The position numbers and the translations under genes are program-made. Of a stretch of 51,183 nucleotides of DNA, positions 49,301 to 51,183 are shown one piece after another. Within the stretch, counting starts at the first letter, position 1. Each line of letters begins with the position of its first letter. The notes under the pieces were generated by a model. That model saw only the letters and a list, made by a program, of their open reading frames with translations, ran no database searches and was not told where the DNA came from. This stretch comes from Bacillota bacterium (GTDB lineage Bacteria > Bacillota > UBA4882 > UBA8346): NCBI GenBank assembly GCA_029553165.1, contig JAKPCT010000114.1:1-51183 (forward strand), read 5' to 3'.

Positions 49301-51183
49301 ACTACATACTTTAACCGATATGGTTTATTAAGCTCACAGTAATAGTCCGAAAGTGCTTTCAATCCGATATATCGTTCATAGGGATGCAGGTCAGCTACTT
49401 TAAAGCTGCTAACCGCACGTCCGCCATCCTCGATTACCGTTCCCTGAAAAACAGCTCTCAACTTGGCGGGAGGGGTCAAACCTTTCGGAAATGTATAACT
49501 ATAGGTAGCAACCCCATTATTATCTAATTTTCCCTCGCCTAACTCTTGTTCCTTGACACTGAATGACTGACTTGGATCTCCAAAAGTGTATGATGTATAA
49601 CCTGCTGCTGTAAAAGGAGCCGGCTCAAGGGTCAGCTTAAGTTCCGTCCTTCGGCCGGCAGCGGGAGGCCCAAACAGATTGATCCCTTCCACTTTAATAT
49701 TGGCAACATCACCGACACGGTACTCTTTCCGTTCGAGATGCGTTGTTACTTTGATCCGTTCCGGCATAAAGTCTTCAACACTGAAAGAAGTACTGCCAAC
49801 CGGCTCCTCAGCAACCAATAACCGGGTCTGATATTTACCGGTCTGCGCATATTCGGGAATAGCAATCGCAAACTCCGCCGCTCCGCGATTAGCGGTGTTA
49901 CTCAATAACTCTTTGAAGATCTGGCCATCAGGCTGGCGAATCTCCAGCTTGACTGGGAATTCCGGAGGTATTGCTGCATTATTGCCCCGGACGATGGCAA
50001 CTAAGTTACCTTGATCTCCTGGCCGGAAAATATCCCGATCTAAATACAGGAAAGCCTCATAACCATCAACCAGATGCTGTCTCCCCCGAACATCAAAGTC
50101 GGTAGTTGCGATCCGGCTGCTGGGAAAATGAACAAAAGCAAAATCATCTCCCTGTTCCGCCAGGATGATAAATGGTTCAAAACCGGCCGTTACTTTTTTA
50201 ATGTTTTTAAAACGCGCAATCCCTTGGCTATCAGTATACTCTTGCGCCAAGGTTTGATTGTTACGGCTTATCAGAGTTACTTTAGTCTTTTCTTTAGCAG
50301 CTAAGGTGTCCAGTGAGTTAATCCAGACTGTCAACTCATTATCAGCCATTTTGCTGACAATTCCCAAATCGGTGATAATCACATACTTAGTATCCTGCAA
50401 CCAGCGATAATCATCGTTGTAAACAACAACCTGCAAGATACCCCGAAAATGATCGCCAAGATATTCTTTAAGATTAATTGGCGTTGTAACCATTTCATTT
50501 TTCGGACTATCAATATTGATAATCGTTGATTTGGCAACCCGCCCCAGACTTTTAATCTCACTGGTATAACAATAACCTTCATAATTTAAATTATTGAGGT
50601 ACGGAACGATATTATTGGCATAAATCTGACTGACCTCAATATTAATCCGTTCAACATTAACTGTTTCTAACCCTAAGTTGAGATTACCCTTACTTGATAA
50701 ATAACGTCCCGGAGTATTAAATTTGAGGCTTGGTTCCAAATCCTCAAAAGCAACGGTGGCTGAATAATCCCTTGACAAAGGATAGCCATTGAGTGCTCCC
50801 AACCCCGCACGGATCATGAGATTAAAACTTTCACCAGGACCAAATTTATTACTTTTAATATAGATATAATCGCCATCAACTTCAGCCTGAAATGGAACGG
50901 CCGGTTTTAACTTAATAAATTCATTAATTGACTTAGCATCAACCGTCTCGGAACAACGTACTGCAATCCAACATTTTGATTCATCATTTTTAGGTGAAGC
51001 TTCGACAATCTCAAGTCGTTTTTTGGCGCCAAGAACCGAATCAATTTTATAATCTGATTCCATCCCCAACTCGCCATCAATACAACGCAATCCTTTGGTA
51101 ATAATTAGTTCAATCTTTTTATCTTGAGCTGCAAGCTGCAGTATTTCACTGGTGAGATTAAAGACCTTGCTGTTATCGGTGCT
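46366..51183 (-). CDS. bacterial alpha-2-macroglobulin, 5' end outside the window
   Basis: Large periplasmic protease-trapping protein; 1605 residues are visible and the frame is still open at the right edge, so the N-terminus and signal sequence are missing. MG-type beta domains fill the first two thirds (FLYLDRDIFRPGDQGNLVAIVRG, PERIKVTTHLERKEYRVGD as short matches DIFRPGDQ and EYRVGDVA). The thioester motif GCVEQTT is intact about 1150 residues in, followed by the alpha-helical TED domain (QLRDGSFAYWPG) and a receptor-like C-terminal domain (LLPAGLEIENPR). With pbpC next to it, it probably traps foreign proteases while PBP1C repairs the wall. Confidence 0.93.
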   Translation of the reverse strand, partial: STDNSKVFNLTSEILQLAAQDKKIELIITKGLRCIDGELGMESDYKIDSVLGAKKRLEIVEASPKNDESKCWIAVRCSETVDAKSINEFIKLKPAVPFQAEVDGDYIYIKSNKFGPGESFNLMIRAGLGALNGYPLSRDYSATVAFEDLEPSLKFNTPGRYLSSKGNLNLGLETVNVERINIEVSQIYANNIVPYLNNLNYEGYCYTSEIKSLGRVAKSTIINIDSPKNEMVTTPINLKEYLGDHFRGILQVVVYNDDYRWLQDTKYVIITDLGIVSKMADNELTVWINSLDTLAAKEKTKVTLISRNNQTLAQEYTDSQGIARFKNIKKVTAGFEPFIILAEQGDDFAFVHFPSSRIATTDFDVRGRQHLVDGYEAFLYLDRDIFRPGDQGNLVAIVRGNNAAIPPEFPVKLEIRQPDGQIFKELLSNTANRGAAEFAIAIPEYAQTGKYQTRLLVAEEPVGSTSFSVEDFMPERIKVTTHLERKEYRVGDVANIKVEGINLFGPPAAGRRTELKLTLEPAPFTAAGYTSYTFGDPSQSFSVKEQELGEGKLDNNGVATYSYTFPKGLTPPAKLRAVFQGTVIEDGGRAVSSFKVADLHPYERYIGLKALSDYYCELNKPYRLKYVVLDQAGKPVANSELVVEVYHITWNTIYRRNSEGNYEYVSEEERTRVYKGSLVANGGEQLFEYVPKEYGQYQIVLKDAQSPSQALIKFYASGWGYNSWAMEEPDKIQLELGKKVYQVGEQAEIQIKAPFSGKALVTVEREKVFDLRIVEFKENTGYLKIPVKEEYKPNVYVSVHLIRSIKSLEKKAPVRAFGTIPLMVDCSNHKLQLELGVANEIRPQRDMEVTVKLNQNTENTYLTLAAVDEGICQLTDYQAPNPLEFFYGKRSLTVNSYDLYGMVLPEVENKGVRSKSAPSGDADADGVRKRNLNPVAVKRVKPVSLWSGLVKVDRNGVAKIKLRVPQFNGTLRLMAVAASGNNFGMAQKKVIVRDPIVISPTLPRFVASNDHFEVPVSVFNGTGKDGEFQIELKLAGPVELISQSRQKLSLKNQEEKQLIYELKAKNSIGKLTCTVQARGNGENCTVIEELSVRPPVPLTTEFSSGGITAKRPLVLDPDNKWLPGTASYELVLAPLPTLKFAGSLQYLLAYPHGCVEQTTSKLFPLLYFDSLAQATNSAVFKGGNANYYISEGIDKLESMQLRDGSFAYWPGETYSNEWSSIYAAHFLVEARKAGFAVSDRVYDRMINYLDSLAKLNDKSAQRLEVRIYALYVLSVAGKAQLSSMAYLKNFRLNELSDYSRAQLAAAYYYLGDRRTARELLPVTFTASAARRQTGGNFNSSVRSDAIILSALADIDPINKAIHKLVTRLSDAAKPGSWGTTQENAFALMALGKIYQKKSEGNYQGEVLVNNKRIATFDSQKPLKITDEQLGKGRVEVKINGNGECYYFFKVSGVPNAVDVREYSNGLVVNREFLDRFGNQVARDQISQGDLLITHLTITTKQDNLEHVAITDLLPAGLEIENPRIASSAKIAWLQDKSITPDYLDLRDDRLIIFKSFEKSGTYHFYYAVRVVTCGDFILPSVKAECMYEPEISSYSSSGQIKVNRY

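Noticed and set aside
1..51183. CRISPR arrays, insertion sequences, prophage genes
   Set aside because: No regularly spaced repeat arrays, transposase, integrase or phage structural genes were seen; the only clear repeats are the tRNA-derived units.

Overview
The window is about 51 kb of a moderately AT-rich bacterial chromosome. It combines two gene sets that rarely sit together. One is outer-membrane chemistry: an operon for KDO and lipid A assembly (DUF374 acyltransferase, waaA, lpxK, kdsB, kdsA, kdsD), plus PBP1C and an alpha-2-macroglobulin. The other is endospore biology: spoVS, an alpha/beta-type small acid-soluble spore protein, a BofC-like protein and a SigH-like sigma factor. Gene order in the fatty-acid, rnc, smc and ftsY block, strong Shine-Dalgarno sites and intrinsic terminators are Firmicutes-like. 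The best reading is a two-membraned, spore-forming, probably anaerobic Firmicute of the Halanaerobiales, Limnochordia or Negativicutes kind; the exact lineage cannot be fixed from this sequence alone.

Layout. 1-3610: acyl-CoA dehydrogenase and ferredoxin-fused EtfAB (minus). 3703-9374: KDO/lipid A operon (minus). 9725-12754: aromatic amino-acid genes aroF and tyrA plus a PHP phosphoesterase (minus, clear promoter). 12775-15353: two AT-rich genes for coiled-coil proteins of unknown function. 15714-16601: an RluA-family pseudouridine synthase (plus), overlapping tail to tail with miaB. 16593-29658: a long minus-strand housekeeping block reading yceD, rpmF, plsX, fabD, fabG, acpP, fabF, rnc, spoVS, a sigH-like gene, smc, ftsY, miaB, punctuated by terminators. 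29800-31899: plus-strand spore and stress genes (unknown 84-aa protein, SASP, Rrf2 regulator, TcdA). 31941-34806: shikimate kinase, UPF0316 protein, PII-like protein and cation/proton antiporter (minus). 35010-35600: a 34-aa Cys/Gly peptide, tRNA-Arg(TCG) and duplicated tRNA-derived repeats. 35610-38747: an EF-G paralogue, a 520-bp gap rich in RNA structure, and a BofC-like gene. 38995-39810: uppP (plus). 39856-51183: a secreted unknown protein, alaA, a MocR regulator, a small membrane protein, pbpC and a macroglobulin cut by the window edge.

The genes support lipid and envelope building (fatty acids from plsX/fab, lipid A/KDO, undecaprenyl phosphate recycling, PBP1C), aromatic and alanine metabolism, translation and tRNA modification (MiaB, TcdA, RluA family, EF-G paralogue), and sporulation. 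Start codons are often TTG or GTG; several starts given here were moved downstream to fit a Shine-Dalgarno site. The least explained parts are the coiled-coil gene pair, the structured gap at 37.8-38.0 kb and the scrambled tRNA-Arg locus.
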